From positions 1,922,001 through 1,986,000 of the forward strand of contig NZ_CP053985.1 of NCBI RefSeq assembly GCF_013267355.1: a DNA stretch of 64,000 nt, given 5' to 3'. The first letter of the stretch is position 1. Each line of letters begins with the position of its first letter. This DNA is from Achromobacter pestifer (GTDB lineage Bacteria; Pseudomonadota; Gammaproteobacteria; Burkholderiales; Burkholderiaceae_B). Below are positions 34,365 through 43,175 of the stretch, piece by piece. The notes below the pieces were generated by a model. The model did not search any database. It was not told where the DNA came from and saw only the letters and a list, made by a program, of their open reading frames with translations. The position numbers and the translations under genes were made by a program.

Positions 34365-35278
34365 GCCGCGTCTCCGGTCAGCAGGTCCAGGGCGGCCAGG
34401 CGCAAATGCTGTTCGATATCCGCCAGCCGCGTCTCGATGGGCTCAAGGCTGGCCGACACATCGCCGTCGACCTCGATGCCGGGTGTCAGCGCGCCTGCCG
34501 GCAACAGCAAGGCATCAGGGCGGCACGCGGCCATGACATCCGGCGTCAAGCCGTAGGCCTGCGCATATTCGCGGGCAGAAGGCAGCTGCGAGCCGCTGAT
34601 GCCTTCCACTTGCAAGGGCAGCACGATGACGACGTCGGCGTCCTGCAGCCCTTCCCGCAGCGAGGCGCAGGCGCGCACGCCCAACTGCGGCAGGCCATCG
34701 GGCAACAGGGTACGCGGCGCGGCGGCGCGGACTTCGGGCACGCCCAGCGTGGTCATGGCATGGATGACGGAGCGCGCCACGCGCGAGTGGCGGATGTCGC
34801 CCACCAGCGTCACGGCCAGATTGGTCAGGTCCTGCCGCGCCTCGAGCATGGCCTGCACCAGCGCCAATGCCGGCAAGGGGTCGGCGTGGCAGCCGTCGCC
34901 CGCATTCAGGATGCGCAGGCCGGGCGCCGCGCGCGCGGCCGCGCAATGGGCCGCGCCGCTGGCGCCATGGCGCAGCACCAGCACGCCCGGCGCCAGCCGG
35001 GCAGCGGTTGCGGCCAGCGCCTCGGCGGCTTGCGGATCCAGCGCCAGCGGCGACAGCGACAGATGCTGCGCAGCGGCGGCAAAGGCGCCGCGGTCCTGCG
35101 AGGCCTCGCCGGGCAGGCACAGGAACACCGGCATCGCGCACGAGCGACTGGCGGGCGTCTCGCCTGCGGCATGGCCGCGCGCCACGTCCAGCAGCCGTTC
35201 GACATGCCTCCTGGGCAGCCCTTCGGTGGTCAGCAGGTGTATCAGTTCGCCGCGGCGATCGAGTTGCGGATTGAGCAT
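34361..35278 (-). CDS. Aspartate carbamoyltransferase-like protein with degenerate active site
   Basis: A 305-residue protein plainly related to PyrB (opening MLNPQLDRRGELIHLLTTEG, later GDIRHSRVARS). The active-site parts are altered: the STRTR carbamoyl-phosphate loop reads ASQDR; the 80s loop (SxxKGES) is missing; HPTQ reads ADPL; LQxER reads LQVEG; and HPGP reads LPAG. The fold seems intact and the frame has no break, so this is not recent decay. It may be a pseudoenzyme partner of the adjacent PyrC-like protein. The pyrR gene usual at this place is absent. An active pyrB is expected elsewhere if the strain makes pyrimidines. Confidence 0.82.
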   Translation of the reverse strand: MLNPQLDRRGELIHLLTTEGLPRRHVERLLDVARGHAAGETPASRSCAMPVFLCLPGEASQDRGAFAAAAQHLSLSPLALDPQAAEALAATAARLAPGVLVLRHGASGAAHCAAARAAPGLRILNAGDGCHADPLPALALVQAMLEARQDLTNLAVTLVGDIRHSRVARSVIHAMTTLGVPEVRAAAPRTLLPDGLPQLGVRACASLREGLQDADVVIVLPLQVEGISGSQLPSAREYAQAYGLTPDVMAACRPDALLLPAGALTPGIEVDGDVSASLEPIETRLADIEQHLRLAALDLLTGDAA

Positions 35279-35299
35279 AGGCAGGCCGGACCGCGCGCC

Positions 35300-35701
35300 T
35301 CAGGACGCAGGCAGGGTGTCCAGGTATCGTTGCAGGATGACGGCCGCGGCCATCGCGTCGTCGGCGGCATGGGTGCCCAGCAGGCGCTGCGCCTCCATGC
35401 TGGAGCCGCGTTCATCGACCAGTTCGACCGCCAGGCCGAAGCGGCCGTGCAATTGATTGGCGAAGCGGCGGCAGCGCGCGGTGGCCGGCTGTTCGCCGCC
35501 GTCGGCGTCCAGCGCCAGGCCCACCACGACGCGATGGGGCTGCCATTCCTGCAAGAGCGCCGCGATGCGGCCGAAGCGCGCCTCGCGGACTTCGCTGAAG
35601 ATGATTTCCAGCGGACGCGCGTGGCGCGTCAGCGTATTGCCGATGGCGATGCCGATCTTCTTCTCGCCGAAATCGAAGGCAAGCAGGGTCTCTTCAGGCA
35701 T
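35300..35701 (-). CDS. ruvX: RuvX/YqgF family putative Holliday-junction resolvase
   Basis: A 133-residue RNase H-fold protein with LLAFDFGEKKIGIAIGN (first catalytic aspartate), VVGLALDADG, VELVDERGSS and the C-terminal DDAMAAAVILQRYL. The family acts in 16S rRNA 5'-end processing or junction resolution. ATG 35701 is used, with ATG 35710 also possible; both overlap the yqgE stop. Confidence 0.92.
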   Translation of the reverse strand: MPEETLLAFDFGEKKIGIAIGNTLTRHARPLEIIFSEVREARFGRIAALLQEWQPHRVVVGLALDADGGEQPATARCRRFANQLHGRFGLAVELVDERGSSMEAQRLLGTHAADDAMAAAVILQRYLDTLPAS

Positions 35702-36281
35702 GGCCGGCATCGCCCGCCAGCATCACCGGGTCGATGCCCAGCAGCTTCAGCGCGGCCGGATAGCGTTCCTCGGGGGGCACGTCGAAAATGATGCTGTCGT
35801 CCGCGCCCACGCTGAGCCAGGCGTTCTGGGCCATCTCGCTTTCGAGCTGGCCCGCGCCCCAGCCGGCGTAGCCCAGCGTGACCAGCATGCGGGCCGGCCC
35901 CTTGCCGTCGGCCACGGCCTGCAGCACGTCGCGCGAGGTGGTCAGTGCCATGTCGCCCAGCTTGATGCTGGAGCTGTAGTCGCCGGCCGGCGCGTGCAGC
36001 ACGAAACCGCGGTCGGTCTGCACCGGACCGCCAAAAAAGACCAAGGTGTCCTTCACCGGACCGATCTCGAGCGTCAAGTCGATGCGCTCGAACAGGGTGC
36101 CCAGCGTCAGGTCGGTGGGCCGGTTGATGACCAGGCCCAGCGCGCCGCGCTCGGTGTGCTCGCACACATAGATGACCGAGCCTGCCAGGCTGCCTTCCAC
36201 CATGCCCGGCATGGCGATGAGGAACTGGTTGGCGAAGTTGGCTGCCTGCGTCGTGGCGTCTTGGTGATGTTTTTCCGTCAT
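35694..36281 (-). CDS. YqgE/AlgH family protein
   Basis: A 195-residue protein of the AlgH/UPF0301 family. It shows FLIAMPGMVEGSLAGSVIYV at the start, GALGLVINRPTDL, FFGGPVQTDRGFVLH and GYAGWGAGQLESE. Function is unknown; it is nearly always beside ruvX. ATG 36281 was chosen since the conserved domain follows at once; the longer frame to 36476 would run across the rubredoxin region. Confidence 0.9.
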   Translation of the reverse strand: MTEKHHQDATTQAANFANQFLIAMPGMVEGSLAGSVIYVCEHTERGALGLVINRPTDLTLGTLFERIDLTLEIGPVKDTLVFFGGPVQTDRGFVLHAPAGDYSSSIKLGDMALTTSRDVLQAVADGKGPARMLVTLGYAGWGAGQLESEMAQNAWLSVGADDSIIFDVPPEERYPAALKLLGIDPVMLAGDAGHA

Positions 36282-36433
36282 GGCAACCCCTACATGGGTA
36301 ATCTGAAAGAACCGTGGGGAGGCCGCGCGTGCCCAGCAAGCATCATGCCTGGCGGCAGTCCGTCCCACGGTTGCGAAGGATGGGGCGTAGTCCCATCTTA
36401 CGAGCCTTGGCGGAATATGTCGGCGCTGCGGCC

Positions 36434-36598
36434 TCAGATTTCCATCAGTTCGAAGTCCTCTTTGCGGGCGCCGCATTCAGGACAGACCCAGTTCGGCGGC
36501 ACGTCTTCCCAGCGGGTGCCGGGGGCAATGCCTTCGTCGGGCAGGCCGGCCTCTTCGTCGTAGACCCAGCCGCAAATCAAACACATCCAAGTACGCAT
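36434..36598 (-). CDS. Rubredoxin
   Basis: A 54-residue rubredoxin with the two iron-binding pairs MCLICGWVYDE (cysteines 6 and 9) and WVCPECGARKEDFE (cysteines 39 and 42). It is a single-iron electron carrier, often for alkane or fatty-acid hydroxylases or for oxidative-stress enzymes. AGAGAG precedes ATG 36598. No hydroxylase gene is adjacent. Confidence 0.93.
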   Translation of the reverse strand: MRTWMCLICGWVYDEEAGLPDEGIAPGTRWEDVPPNWVCPECGARKEDFELMEI

Positions 36599-36755
36599 AG
36601 TTCTCTCTTACATCAAATCCAGGCCCTTGCCCCGGTGTCAGGGCAAAGGTGAGGGGCTTCCATTAGAATGGGGACAATCTTACCGAAACCCAATAGGGGT
36701 TCCCCTGATTCACCGCAAATGAGTCCGGGCGCACCCCCACTCTAGCGCTGTCCAA

Positions 36756-37565
36756 GTGGCCCCCGTTACTCCCCCTCTCGTTTTGGTCTTCGGCCCGCTC
36801 GATCCCTCGGGCTCCGACGGCCTGCCGGCAGACGCCGTCACCTGCGCCAGCCTGGGCTGCCATGGCCTCGCGGCCGTGACCGCGCTGACCGTGCGGGACA
36901 CCGCCGGCATTGAAGAAATCCATCCCGTCACACCCGATCTGCTGGACGACCAGGCGCGCTGCCTGCTCGAAGACATGTCCGTGCAGGCCATCAAGGTGGG
37001 CGGACTATACACCGCGGAAACCGCCAGCGTGGCGGCCCAGGTCGCCGCCGACTACAGCCAGGTGCCGCTGGTGCTGCATCTGGGCCAGCGCGCCCAGCCG
37101 CCGGCCGACGCCGCCGACGAGGACGACGCCGACGACCTGTTGGCCGCCACCCTGGAGCTGGTGCTGCCGCAGACGGATCTGCTGGTCATCGAGCACCTGC
37201 GCCTGGCGCAGTGGCACGCCGACGGTGACATCGATATCGGGGACGCACCGACGCCCATGCACGCCTTGCTGGCGGCGGGCGCCGAGTGGGTCCTGGTCCT
37301 GGGCAGCCCGCAGCGGCCCGGCCACTACGCCAACATGCTGCTGGGCCCCAACGGCCAGACCGCCACCCTGCCCTGGCAAGCGCCCCCGGACCGCAACGGC
37401 GACGCCGGCGGCGTGGCCGCCAGCGCCATCGCCGCCATGCTGGCCCGCGGCCTGGAAATGCCCGAAGCCGTGCGCCAGGGCCTGGCGCACGCCGACGCGG
37501 CGGTTGCCGCCAGCTTCCTGCCGGGCATGGGCCGGCGCATTCCCAACCGGATGCCTCCCCAATGA
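36756..37565 (+). CDS. thiD: Hydroxymethylpyrimidine (phosphate) kinase
   Basis: A 269-residue ThiD-family kinase for the pyrimidine half of thiamine. It shows FGPLDPSGSDGLPADA (usually GSDxSGGAG), VTALTVRD and IKVGGLYTAET. The C-terminal nucleotide segment DRNGDAGGVAASAIAAMLARG replaces the common GTGC with GDAGG. The GTG start has no clear ribosome site. It overlaps thiE by 4 bases. I see no TPP riboswitch in the short leader. Confidence 0.82.
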   Translation: MAPVTPPLVLVFGPLDPSGSDGLPADAVTCASLGCHGLAAVTALTVRDTAGIEEIHPVTPDLLDDQARCLLEDMSVQAIKVGGLYTAETASVAAQVAADYSQVPLVLHLGQRAQPPADAADEDDADDLLAATLELVLPQTDLLVIEHLRLAQWHADGDIDIGDAPTPMHALLAAGAEWVLVLGSPQRPGHYANMLLGPNGQTATLPWQAPPDRNGDAGGVAASAIAAMLARGLEMPEAVRQGLAHADAAVAASFLPGMGRRIPNRMPPQ

Positions 37566-38227
37566 AAGCGCTGCGTTTCCCCACCGGCCTGTATGGCGTC
37601 ACCCCCGAATGGGACGACACCGATCGCCTGCTGCTGGCGGTGCGCCAGGCCGCCGAGGGCGGCATGCGCTCGCTGCAGCTGCGCCGCAAGAACGTGCCCG
37701 ATGCCGTGCGCGCCGCCCAGGCCCGCGCGCTGGCGCCGCTGTGCCGCGAGCTGGGCGTGGTCTTCCTGATCAATGACGACTGGCGCCTGGCGCTGGACGT
37801 GGGCGCCGACGGCGCGCACGTCGGCCGCGAGGACGAAAGCCTGGCGCGCATCCGCGCCGAGGCCGGCCCCGACCTGATCCTGGGCGGCTCCAGCTACGAC
37901 GACCTGGGCCGCGCCCAGGAACTGCTGGCCGCGGGTGCCGACTACATCGCCTTTGGCGCCATGTACGCATCCACGGTCAAACCCGACACCGTGCGCGCGC
38001 CGCTATCGGTCCTAACCGAAGCCCGCCGCCTGACCGACAGCTGGGACGCTCCGCGCCCCGCGGTAGTCGCCATCGGCGGCATCACGCCCGACAACGCGCC
38101 ACTGGTGGCGCAGGCTGGCGCCGACGCCATCGCCGTCATCACCGCGCTTTTCGAGGCGCCCAGCATCCGCGCCGCCGCGGCCGCATGCTCCGCGCCCTAC
38201 TCCGCCAACCCCAACCGCAAGCCTTGA
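37562..38227 (+). CDS. thiE: Thiamine-phosphate synthase
   Basis: A 221-residue TIM-barrel enzyme that joins the pyrimidine and thiazole parts of thiamine. It shows LQLRRKN (pyrophosphate-binding), [34 protein letters not shown] and [10 protein letters not shown]. It starts inside the thiD stop (ATGA), and hemL begins 5 bases after its stop. Confidence 0.92.
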   Translation: MKALRFPTGLYGVTPEWDDTDRLLLAVRQAAEGGMRSLQLRRKNVPDAVRAAQARALAPLCRELGVVFLINDDWRLALDVGADGAHVGREDESLARIRAEAGPDLILGGSSYDDLGRAQELLAAGADYIAFGAMYASTVKPDTVRAPLSVLTEARRLTDSWDAPRPAVVAIGGITPDNAPLVAQAGADAIAVITALFEAPSIRAAAAACSAPYSANPNRKP

Positions 38228-38232
38228 ACGCC

Positions 38233-39510
38233 ATGTCCAGTAACGCTCAGCTTTTCGAACGCGCCTGCCGCAGCATCCCCGGCGGCGTCAATTCGCCCGT
38301 GCGCGCCTTCCGCTCCGTGGGCGGCACGCCGCGCTTCATCAAGCGCGCGCAGGGCCCGTACGTGTGGGACGCGGAAGACAAGCAGTACATCGATTACGTG
38401 GGCTCCTGGGGCCCCGCCATCCTCGGCCACTCGCATCCCGAAGTGGTGCGCGCGGTGCAGGAAGCGGCCGTCAACGGCCTGTCCTTCGGCGCGCCCACCG
38501 AGGCGGAAATCGAGCTGGCCGAAGTGCTGATCTCGCGCCTGCCCTCGCTGGAGCAGGTGCGCCTGGTCAGCTCGGGCACGGAAGCGACCATGACGGCCAT
38601 TCGCCTGGCCCGCGGCGCCACCGGCCGCGCCAAGATCGTGAAGTTCGAAGGCTGCTATCACGGCCATTCGGACAGCCTGCTGGTCAAGGCCGGCTCGGGC
38701 CTGCTGACCTTCGGCAACCCCAGCTCGGCCGGCGTGCCGCCGGAATTCGTGTCGCACACGCTGACCCTGGAATACAACAACCTGGACGCCGTGCGCGAGG
38801 CCTTCGCCCAGCATGGCGCCGACATCGCCTGCATCATCGTCGAGCCGGTCGCCGGCAACATGAACCTGATCAAGCCGGCCCCGGGCTTCCTGGAAGGCCT
38901 GCGCGAAGTCTGCACGCAGCACGGCGCGCTGCTGATCTTCGACGAAGTGATGACCGGCTTCCGCGTCGGCCCGCAAGGCGTGCAGGGCCTGACCGGGGTC
39001 CAGCCCGACATCACCACGCTGGCCAAGGTGATCGGCGGCGGCATGCCCGTGGGCGCCTTCGGCGGCAGCGCCGAAATCATGAAGAACATCGCCCCGCTGG
39101 GCGGCGTCTACCAGGCCGGCACGCTGTCGGGCAACCCGGTGGCCGTCGCCGCGGGCCTGGCCACGATGCGCCTGATCGCCGCTCCCGGCTTCTACGACAA
39201 GCTGACGGCCCAGACCGCCAAGCTGGCCCAGGGCCTGCAGGAACGCGCCCGCGCCGCCGGCCTGGCTTTCTCGGCCGACTCGGTGGGCGGCATGTTCGGC
39301 ATCTACTTCAGCGACAAGGTGCCGGCCTCGTTCGCCGAGGTCTCGGCCTGCGACACGGCGGCGTTCAATCGCTTCTTCCATGCCATGCTGGACCACGGCG
39401 TGCACTTCGCGCCGTCCGCCTTCGAAGCCGGCTTCGTTTCGGCCACGCATGACGACGCGGTGATCAAGTCCACCCTGGACATCGCCGAAAAGGTCTTCGC
39501 GTCGCTGTAA
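38233..39510 (+). CDS. hemL: Glutamate-1-semialdehyde aminomutase
   Basis: A 425-residue PLP enzyme that makes 5-aminolevulinate for haem. It shows the opening [12 protein letters not shown], the PLP-contacting [14 protein letters not shown] and the Schiff-base lysine in [20 protein letters not shown] 38233 gives the normal length; the open frame runs back into thiE. Confidence 0.96.
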   Translation: MSSNAQLFERACRSIPGGVNSPVRAFRSVGGTPRFIKRAQGPYVWDAEDKQYIDYVGSWGPAILGHSHPEVVRAVQEAAVNGLSFGAPTEAEIELAEVLISRLPSLEQVRLVSSGTEATMTAIRLARGATGRAKIVKFEGCYHGHSDSLLVKAGSGLLTFGNPSSAGVPPEFVSHTLTLEYNNLDAVREAFAQHGADIACIIVEPVAGNMNLIKPAPGFLEGLREVCTQHGALLIFDEVMTGFRVGPQGVQGLTGVQPDITTLAKVIGGGMPVGAFGGSAEIMKNIAPLGGVYQAGTLSGNPVAVAAGLATMRLIAAPGFYDKLTAQTAKLAQGLQERARAAGLAFSADSVGGMFGIYFSDKVPASFAEVSACDTAAFNRFFHAMLDHGVHFAPSAFEAGFVSATHDDAVIKSTLDIAEKVFASL

Positions 39511-39517
39511 CCCGGCT

Positions 39518-39543
39518 GGGGAGCCGGCCCGCGGCCGCTCCCC
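39518..39543. terminator. Hairpin between convergent hemL and transglycosylase genes
   Basis: GGGGAGC and GCTCCCC pair around an inner GC-rich loop. It lies 8 bases after the hemL stop and next to the stop of the convergent gene, so it may serve both. Confidence 0.5.
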
Positions 39544-40296
39544 TCAGGGCGCCTTGTAGTGCTCGTACAAGGCGGTCACATCCCGGACGTAGGCCTGGGT
39601 TTCCGCATAGGGCGGCACGGCGTCGTACTTGCGCACCGCCCCTTCCCCCGCGTTATAGGCCGCCAGCGCCAGATCCAGCCGGCCTGGATACTGGTCGATC
39701 AGCCGGCGCAGATGGCGCGACCCCGCGTTCACATTGGTCGCCGGATCCACCAGCGCCGTCTCCACGTCCGTCACCGACAGCAGCGGCGCCGCCGTGGCCG
39801 GCATCAGCTGCATCAGGCCCAGCGCCCCCTTGGGCGAGCGCGCATCACTGCGAAAGCCCGATTCGATCGCGATCACCGCCGTCAGCAAGGCCTGGTCCAC
39901 GCCCGACTCCCGCGCCGCCCGCGCAATCAGCCCGTCGTGCGCGGCAGGCACCTTGAGGTCGCCCCAGCGCTGCGCGCGCGAAGCCGAAGCCAGCGTCACC
40001 AGGCGGGCGCCGTCGCCCGACTTGGGCTCGCACTCCAGACAGACCTTCATGCCGCTGCCGCGCCAGGCGGTCCTGGCCTGCGCCCGCTTGTAATACTTGG
40101 CGTAGCCCGTGGGCACCTTCATGGACCGCCAGACGCCGTAAGGATCCTTGTAACGGTAGATATCGGCCGCCTGGGCGGAACTGGCGGACGCCAACATCAG
40201 CACGCCGGCCACCACGGCCGCCAGCGCCGCCATGCCGCCAGCGCGCGCCAGGAGGGCGCGCAGGACCGGCAGGACGGGACGGGGGTGGCGGTGCAT
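39544..40296 (-). CDS. Lytic transglycosylase (SLT domain)
   Basis: A 250-residue secreted protein with a signal peptide ending near SSAQA-AD (about residue 43). A short region (DIYRYKDPYGVW) resembles DUF4124-like segments, and a C-terminal SLT lysozyme-like domain follows. The catalytic glutamate is in IAIESGFRSDARSPKGALGLMQ-type sequence, followed by LMPATA and AAYNAGEGAV. It cuts peptidoglycan glycan strands. ATG 40296 has GGAG upstream; an ATG at 40329 has none. Confidence 0.88.
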   Translation of the reverse strand: MHRHPRPVLPVLRALLARAGGMAALAAVVAGVLMLASASSAQAADIYRYKDPYGVWRSMKVPTGYAKYYKRAQARTAWRGSGMKVCLECEPKSGDGARLVTLASASRAQRWGDLKVPAAHDGLIARAARESGVDQALLTAVIAIESGFRSDARSPKGALGLMQLMPATAAPLLSVTDVETALVDPATNVNAGSRHLRRLIDQYPGRLDLALAAYNAGEGAVRKYDAVPPYAETQAYVRDVTALYEHYKAP

Positions 40297-40488
40297 GGGA
40301 TGGCGCTCCGGCGGCGTCCGAGGACGCATGGTGGAGGTCCTATGCTGCGGCGACTGCGTCGTTTTGTCGCTAGTACCGACGCCCTAGTCCTGGCCTGCCG
40401 GTCGCCATCCCAGGGGAAAACAGGGGCGGAACTAGGGCATGCGGCGGAATTTGTCGATCCTACTTTCCAATAGTTATGGAAGCTTGGG

Positions 40489-40517
40489 ATAGAATATGAC
40501 TTAATATTTCCTATAAT
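40489..40517 (+). promoter_or_regulatory. Possible promoter of the FapA-like gene
   Basis: TATAAT (40512-40517) lies in an AT-rich patch rare in this window, 17 bases after a weak ATAGAA. TTTCCTA (40507-40513) and TTTCCAA (40464-40470) resemble BvgA heptads of Bordetella and lie nearby. A weak -35 suggests activator dependence. All of this is inference. Confidence 0.35.
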
Positions 40518-40567
40518 TACCAAATGAGTGAACTTGGCGGCTAGCGCCAAGGGCGGGAGACGCTGAG

Positions 40568-42337
40568 ATGGACGCAGAAAACACGCTCCAGTTGGTGCTG
40601 GATGCCACGACCAACGTCCTGACGGCGGTCTACACGCCGCCTGCGTGTCCCGATCCGGCGGATTCCGCCGCCGAGGCCGGCTCGCCGGCCCCCCGGGCCG
40701 AGGCGGACGGCGCGGCCGACCCCGACCCCGACCCCGACCACGGCGCCGACGTGGCCCTCGCCGAAGAAGCCACCGAACCGCATCCCCGCATCGACCCTGA
40801 GCTGCCCAGCTGGGACTCCCTGGCGGCCGCGGCCGTGGCCCTGGGCTGGGACGCCGAGGCGCTGGACAGCCAGGCCGTCCTGAGCTTCATCGACCTCTGC
40901 CGCCACGCCACGGCAACCGTGCAGGCTCCGGTCGGCCAGCTCATCCACGGCTCGCTCGAATTGGAGCTGGACGCCACGCGCATGTCCGCCCTGCTGACCC
41001 TGCTGCCGCCCAAGGGCGGCAAGCCTGTAACACTGGAAGCCGTGCGCCAGGTGCTGGCCGAGCGCGGCATCGTCCACGGCATCCTCGAACAGGAATTGAT
41101 CGACGCCGTCACGCAGGGCCGCCGCGAAACCGTGCAGATCGCCCGCGGCACGCCGCCTACCCGCGGCACCCCGACACGCTTCGAAAGCCTGCTGGACCGC
41201 CTGAAGCCGCGCGGCCAGGATATCGACGAACTGGCCCAGGTGGACTACCGCGACCTGGGCAGCCTGCTGCTGGTGACGCCTGGCATGCCCCTGATGCGGC
41301 GCACGCCGCCCCTGCCCGGCGTGGACGGTACCACCGTGCTGGGCGAGCCTATCCTGCCCGACGAACTGCCCGACACGCCGTTCGCCAGCGACCTGTCCGG
41401 CGCGGCGGTCGATCCTGAAGATCCGCTGCTGCTGCGCGCCATCATCGCCGGCACGCCCACCCTGGTCAGCCACGGCGTGCAGGTCAACCCCATGGTCGAG
41501 GTGGACGCCGTCAACCTCAGCACCGGCAACATCCATTTCGAGGGTTCGCTGCTGGTGCGCGGCGACATCGCCGCCACCATGGAAGTCCACGTGACCGGCG
41601 ACGTGGTGGTCAACGGCACCATGGAAGCGGCGCTGGTCGAGGCCGGCGGCAACGTGACGGTCAAGGGCGGCATCATCGGCCTGGCCGAAGCCCTGCAGGA
41701 CGCCGCGGCCGCCGCGCGCACCGCCCGCGTCGTCTGCGGCGGCGCGCTGCGCGCCAAGTTCATCGAGAACGCCGTCATCAGCGCGGGCAAGGATGTGGAC
41801 GTGGAGCGCGAAGTCCGCCAGAGCAGCATTGCGTCCGGCGGCAGCATCAACGTCGGCCCGCCCAACACCCAGCAAAGCGCCATCACCGGCGGCCAGACCC
41901 GCGCCATGCAGGCCGTGCGCGCCGGCACCATAGGCTCGCCTTCAGGCATCCCGACGCTGGTGCAGGCCGGCCTGGATCCGCACGCCGACATCAAGCGCAC
42001 GGCGCTGGCGCGCAAGCGCCAGAAGATGCACGAGGAAAAATCCAAGCTGGAACAGCTACTGATGTTCCTGAAGGCCAATCCGCAGCGCGCCCCGGGCGAC
42101 GTGGCCGACCGCGCCCGCAACACCCACGTCAAGCTCAGCCAGGACCTGCTGGCGCTGGACGCGGAGGAAACCCAGCTGGTGCAGGACCTGCAGCCCCTGG
42201 CCAGCGCCACCATCCAGGCCGCGCGCCGCTTCTGCAGCGGCGTGACGATTCAGGTGGGCAACAAGATGCAGGAATTCCTGGAAGACCAGATCGGCGGCAA
42301 GGCCGCCGTCGAAGAAGGGCAGATCGTCATCCGCTGA
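40568..42337 (+). CDS. FapA/DUF342 polymer-forming protein
   Basis: A 589-residue protein. The N-terminal third is acidic and variable with an Asp-Pro run near residue 52. The centre (about 170-460) is a DUF342/FapA domain whose beta-helix repeats show as VEVDAVNLSTGNIHFEG, VRGDIAATMEVHVTGDV and GGNVTVKGGIIG. The C-terminus has coiled-coil stretches (about 475-560). In Vibrio vulnificus FapA links glucose signals to flagellar assembly, but family functions differ. It stands alone with its own AT-rich promoter region. Confidence 0.82.
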   Translation: MDAENTLQLVLDATTNVLTAVYTPPACPDPADSAAEAGSPAPRAEADGAADPDPDPDHGADVALAEEATEPHPRIDPELPSWDSLAAAAVALGWDAEALDSQAVLSFIDLCRHATATVQAPVGQLIHGSLELELDATRMSALLTLLPPKGGKPVTLEAVRQVLAERGIVHGILEQELIDAVTQGRRETVQIARGTPPTRGTPTRFESLLDRLKPRGQDIDELAQVDYRDLGSLLLVTPGMPLMRRTPPLPGVDGTTVLGEPILPDELPDTPFASDLSGAAVDPEDPLLLRAIIAGTPTLVSHGVQVNPMVEVDAVNLSTGNIHFEGSLLVRGDIAATMEVHVTGDVVVNGTMEAALVEAGGNVTVKGGIIGLAEALQDAAAAARTARVVCGGALRAKFIENAVISAGKDVDVEREVRQSSIASGGSINVGPPNTQQSAITGGQTRAMQAVRAGTIGSPSGIPTLVQAGLDPHADIKRTALARKRQKMHEEKSKLEQLLMFLKANPQRAPGDVADRARNTHVKLSQDLLALDAEETQLVQDLQPLASATIQAARRFCSGVTIQVGNKMQEFLEDQIGGKAAVEEGQIVIR

Positions 42338-42345
42338 CTCCGCCC

Positions 42346-42368
42346 GCTGGCGCCCTCAGGGCGCCAGC
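42346..42368. terminator. Hairpin between convergent genes
   Basis: A perfect 10-bp stem GCTGGCGCCC/GGGCGCCAGC has a TCA loop. It spans the end of the SDR gene and the gap after the FapA-like gene. Confidence 0.5.
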
Positions 42369-43162
42369 TCCTTGAACCAGGCGCGCGGCGAGATGCCGCG
42401 GTCCGGGCCCAGGATGGAAAAGCCGCCGTCCACGGGAATGTCCACCCCCGTCATCCACGAAGCCGCGTCGGAGCAGGCGAAGCACACGGCCGCGGCGATC
42501 TCCTCGCCCGAGCCGACCCGCCCCAGCGGGTGGAAATGCGCGCCCACCGCGTCCGCCGCCGGACGCGACCCGCCCGACAACTGCTCCACCGACGGCGACC
42601 AGGTCCAGGCGGGCGACACCGCCAGCACCCGCACGCCGGCCGGCGCCAGCTCCACCGCGAAGTTCTTGGTGATCTGCAGCAGCGCCGCCTTGGACGCCGG
42701 ATAAAGCGCGCGTCCGGCCGCGCCGAACTTGCCGCCCGTGCTGCCCATGTTCACCACCACGCCGCCGCGCGGCAGCAGCGGCGCAGCCAGTTGCGTGAAG
42801 ATCGCGGCCGACACCAGGTTGGTGTCCAGCGTGCTGTGCCATTCCTCGCGCGACGAGGCCAGGCCCCGGTCCGCGTACTGGCAGGCGTTGTTGACCAGGA
42901 TGTCCAGCCTGCCGTAGCGCGCCACGGCGGCGTCGATGCAGCGCTGGATCTGGTCGTCCTGCCCGATGTCGGTTTCGCAGTACAGCGCGCGGCCGTCCAG
43001 GTCCCTTTCCAACGCGCGGCCGGCCTCGGCATTGCGCCCGACCAGCACCACCTTGACGCCGGCCGCAGCCAGCCCGCGCGCGATGTCCGCCCCCAATCCC
43101 TGGGTGCTGCCGGTGACGATGGCGGTCTTGCCGGCCAGCCCGGGAAAGCCTGTGAAATCCAT
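42356..43162 (-). CDS. SDR-family oxidoreductase
   Basis: A 268-residue short-chain dehydrogenase with GSTQGLGADIARGLA for nucleotide binding, LVNNACQYADRG, and the catalytic tyrosine and lysine in YPASKAAL. As the last gene of the dioxygenase cluster it may oxidise the cis-dihydrodiol formed by the dioxygenase, though the substrate is not known. AAGGA precedes ATG 43162. It follows the cysteine-hydrolase gene by 13 bases. Confidence 0.88.
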   Translation of the reverse strand: MDFTGFPGLAGKTAIVTGSTQGLGADIARGLAAAGVKVVLVGRNAEAGRALERDLDGRALYCETDIGQDDQIQRCIDAAVARYGRLDILVNNACQYADRGLASSREEWHSTLDTNLVSAAIFTQLAAPLLPRGGVVVNMGSTGGKFGAAGRALYPASKAALLQITKNFAVELAPAGVRVLAVSPAWTWSPSVEQLSGGSRPAADAVGAHFHPLGRVGSGEEIAAAVCFACSDAASWMTGVDIPVDGGFSILGPDRGISPRAWFKELAP

Positions 43163-43175
43163 GATGAATCCTTGA

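Noticed and set aside
36600..36755. Possible TPP riboswitch before thiD
   Set aside because: The gap is about 150 bases and lacks the conserved CUGAGA and thi-box patterns I would expect.
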